From positions 1 to 5,993 of the forward strand of contig CAUTUX010000032.1 in assembly GCA_963542015.1 (NCBI GenBank): a stretch of 5,993 nucleotides of DNA. Direction: 5' to 3'. The notes under the pieces are model-generated. The model saw only the letters and a list, made by a program, of their open reading frames with translations, did no database searches and was not told the origin of the DNA. A program made the position numbers and the translations under genes. Positions 4,407 through 5,993 of this stretch are shown in pieces (the first letter of the stretch is position 1; the number at the start of each line of letters is the position of its first letter). This DNA comes from CAUTUX01 sp963542015. Its GTDB lineage: Bacteria > Bacillota > Clostridia > Christensenellales > CAG-917.

Positions 4407-5201
4407 TTAAATACGCATTAATCGTTTTCGTTCGTCAGCGTCTGACGATTTAGCTACAAGCTTTTCAGATAGCTTTTCTTTCTCCGTTTTTAGCTCGCTT
4501 ACTTCTAAATAAAGTTTGGCTTTATCATTCCTCAACTCGGATAACTTACGTTCTGATTTTCTAATGTCAGATATCAAATCCGCACTTTTAAGCTTTAATG
4601 TATCTGGGTCAAATGCCTTAATAATGCGTTCCTGTTCATTCCGTTTATGCTCTAGGAACTTAATATTCTCCTCTAACTTTTCTAACTCGGTACGTTGCTC
4701 ACTTAATTTCTTGTCCGTTCGCTCTGCTGATCGGCGAACAAGAAATAACCCAAACCACCACAAGAAACAGATAACACCTGGCACGATAACAGGAGCATAA
4801 TGTTCAGCTTTAACGCTACTGATATATAACGCTATTGGCTCTCTCTCTACATCACTTGCACCATAGCCATACTCATAACCAATTCGCCCCTTGTTGATGT
4901 TAAGGGAAGCCATAAGTTGATTAATGCTATCTTGATTACTAGCACTTTCATAATACCGCTCTGAAAAGCCATTACTTTGACCTTGTTCAATCGCTATTTT
5001 ATAGCGATACGCAAGACTATCAGCAAACAATACTTTCTCATACGCTTGACTTAAACCAAAGCACATTATGAAAGCTACTAAAATAAAGCTCAAAATAGAC
5101 CATTTAAAGCCCCATTGTGCTACATAGATAGACAGGATAACCCCAAACACCAAAATAAGCGTAAAAAGGCAATTAATGCCATTTAAAAAACCAAAGTCCA
5201 T
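4407..5201 (-). CDS. Mob-operon membrane protein with C-terminal coiled coil, function unknown
   Basis: A 264-residue protein I do not recognise by family. Hydrophobic segments at about 10-28, 34-51 and 136-155 look like three membrane helices. The arginine-rich RRSAERTDKK after the third helix puts the C-terminus in the cytoplasm. Residues 52-135, tyrosine-rich near 108-114 (GYEYGYG), would then face outward. Residues about 160-250 form a long charged heptad-like coiled coil. The ATG at 5201 lies one base after the relaxase stop, so it is probably co-translated with mobA. A ribosome site is likely at GAGGGGG within the end of mobA. The position suggests a mobilisation accessory that links the relaxosome to the membrane or coupling protein, loosely like MobB proteins of other plasmids. 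That role is inference. The 106 bases downstream, before ecoRIR, show no clear terminator and no confident promoter. Confidence 0.75.
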   Translation of the reverse strand: MDFGFLNGINCLFTLILVFGVILSIYVAQWGFKWSILSFILVAFIMCFGLSQAYEKVLFADSLAYRYKIAIEQGQSNGFSERYYESASNQDSINQLMASLNINKGRIGYEYGYGASDVEREPIALYISSVKAEHYAPVIVPGVICFLWWFGLFLVRRSAERTDKKLSEQRTELEKLEENIKFLEHKRNEQERIIKAFDPDTLKLKSADLISDIRKSERKLSELRNDKAKLYLEVSELKTEKEKLSEKLVAKSSDADERKRLMRI

Positions 5202-5202
5202 A

Positions 5203-5993
5203 TTATCGACTGAACCCCCTCGAAATTGTTTGTCCTAAACTCTTATTTCTCTCTAACAAACTAGATACATCATCACGATTAAATGCACCTAATGACTTGG
5301 CTCGTGCCTTATTTCCACCTTGCTCATAAGTAATATTGCCTGTGCTTGTCATTCGACTAATCGTGATACCTTTCTGTTGTAACGCTCGCTCAAAATCATC
5401 TTTGCTTTTGATGTTCTTGTCTTTCCATATATCTTGCAAGTCCTGTCGGAGCGTATCTTTCCACGATTTAGCAAGATAATTCTCATCGGTTTTCTTGCTC
5501 GTTGGTTGCATACCAGCGTGTCTTTCACGCTCATTCTTGATAGCCTTGCTTTGGTCTAACGTGCGTAACCCATATTTCTTACAAATTTCATCGTTAAGGC
5601 GGTATAAATCTTTGGTTAGAATGTCAGCACCTTTTGACACTTCAAGGCTCTTAGCATTTGAAATTCGCAATTTTTTGCCTGTTTCTGAATTAACGGAGTT
5701 AATAATCAAGTGATTGTGTAAATTATCGGTATCGTTGTGAGTTTCAACTACAACTTGATACCCTTTTTTCGCAAACACTTCTGCCAGTTCCTTGCCCATT
5801 TCGTGAACATCTTCCGCATTGTAAGATTGTTCGCCATGCTCATTGTCAAAAGATTGGACTATCCAATAATATTGCCTACCCTCTGTCTTATCAAAAAGCT
5901 CCTTTGTGAGTTGCATATCTTCCGCCCATTCCTCAGGGCGATCAATGTTGAATGTGGAGCATTCAACATTTCGCCCGTCACGTTCTAGGTAAT
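5203..5993 (-). CDS. mobA: MobA-type relaxase, catalytic and C-terminal part (5' end wraps to position 113)
   Basis: With the piece at 1-113 this gives a 282-residue relaxase of the MobA/VirD2-like (Relaxase, MOBP-type) family. The metal-binding HUH motif is clear in THNDTDNLHNHLIIN: His105, His112 and His114 of the rebuilt protein. SETGKKLRISN (122-132) and LNDEICKKYGL (152-162) follow, as in the pC221 MobA group. The protein is expected to cleave one strand at oriT, stay bound to the 5' end through Tyr21 and rejoin the ends after transfer. The C-terminal 100 residues are basic and probably bind DNA or MobC. At 282 residues there is no room for a primase or helicase domain. Transfer must use a conjugative system from another element, because none is encoded here. 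The stop at 5203 is one base from the next gene. Confidence 0.93.
   Translation of the reverse strand, partial: YLERDGRNVECSTFNIDRPEEWAEDMQLTKELFDKTEGRQYYWIVQSFDNEHGEQSYNAEDVHEMGKELAEVFAKKGYQVVVETHNDTDNLHNHLIINSVNSETGKKLRISNAKSLEVSKGADILTKDLYRLNDEICKKYGLRTLDQSKAIKNERERHAGMQPTSKKTDENYLAKSWKDTLRQDLQDIWKDKNIKSKDDFERALQQKGITISRMTSTGNITYEQGGNKARAKSLGAFNRDDVSSLLERNKSLGQTISRGFSR
5939..5993. repeat. Terminal direct repeat, right copy (assembly overlap of a circle)
   Basis: Identical base for base to 1-55. One copy should be removed to obtain the 5,938-bp circle. Both copies lie inside the mobA coding frame, near residues 20-37. Confidence 0.95.

Noticed and set aside
1..5993. Terminal direct repeats as a mobile element or phage end
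   Set aside because: The copies sit inside one continuous relaxase frame and are exactly 55 bases, which fits a k-mer overlap of a circular assembly. No transposase or phage gene is present.

Overview
The window is a complete small circular plasmid written out as a linear contig. Its first 55 bases are repeated exactly as its last 55 bases, so the true circle should be 5,938 bp. All six recognised genes lie on the minus strand. The low G+C, strong Shine-Dalgarno sequences, MobC/MobA pair and PrimPol-like Rep with a C-terminal helix-turn-helix suggest a low-G+C Gram-positive (Bacillota) host. The genus cannot be read from the sequence.

The layout is given in transcription order, descending and through the junction. 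A non-coding block (about 497-935) holds a candidate oriT with nested inverted repeats, an extended -10 promoter and a run of back-to-back hairpins. The mobilisation operon follows: mobC (496-113), a 282-aa relaxase gene mobA (from 113 through position 1, then 5938 down to 5203) and a membrane/coiled-coil gene of unknown function (5201-4407). After a 106-bp gap comes a restriction-modification operon closely related to EcoRI: ecoRIR (4300-3470) overlapping ecoRIM (3489-2491), closed by a terminator at 2461-2486. Next is a 187-bp control region (2304-2490), which includes that terminator and carries two 30-bp direct repeats with promoter-like content and three tandem 11-bp repeats abutting the rep start codon. 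Last is a 455-aa primase-type replication protein (2303-936) with a bidirectional terminator at 821-853.

Together the genes make a mobilisable but not self-transmissible plasmid, since no type IV secretion genes are present. It is probably maintained by its own PrimPol-type Rep and stabilised by a restriction-modification module that defends the cell and can act as an addiction system. No resistance, partition or classical toxin-antitoxin genes are visible.

The most interesting point is in the endonuclease. It aligns to EcoRI without gaps and keeps the catalytic D91/E111/K113 and the recognition residues. However, it carries Tyr at 114 and Arg at 192, two positions where EcoRI mutants (H114Y, E192K) are known for relaxed specificity. 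The plasmid has no GAATTC site, although it has 22 five-base near-sites.
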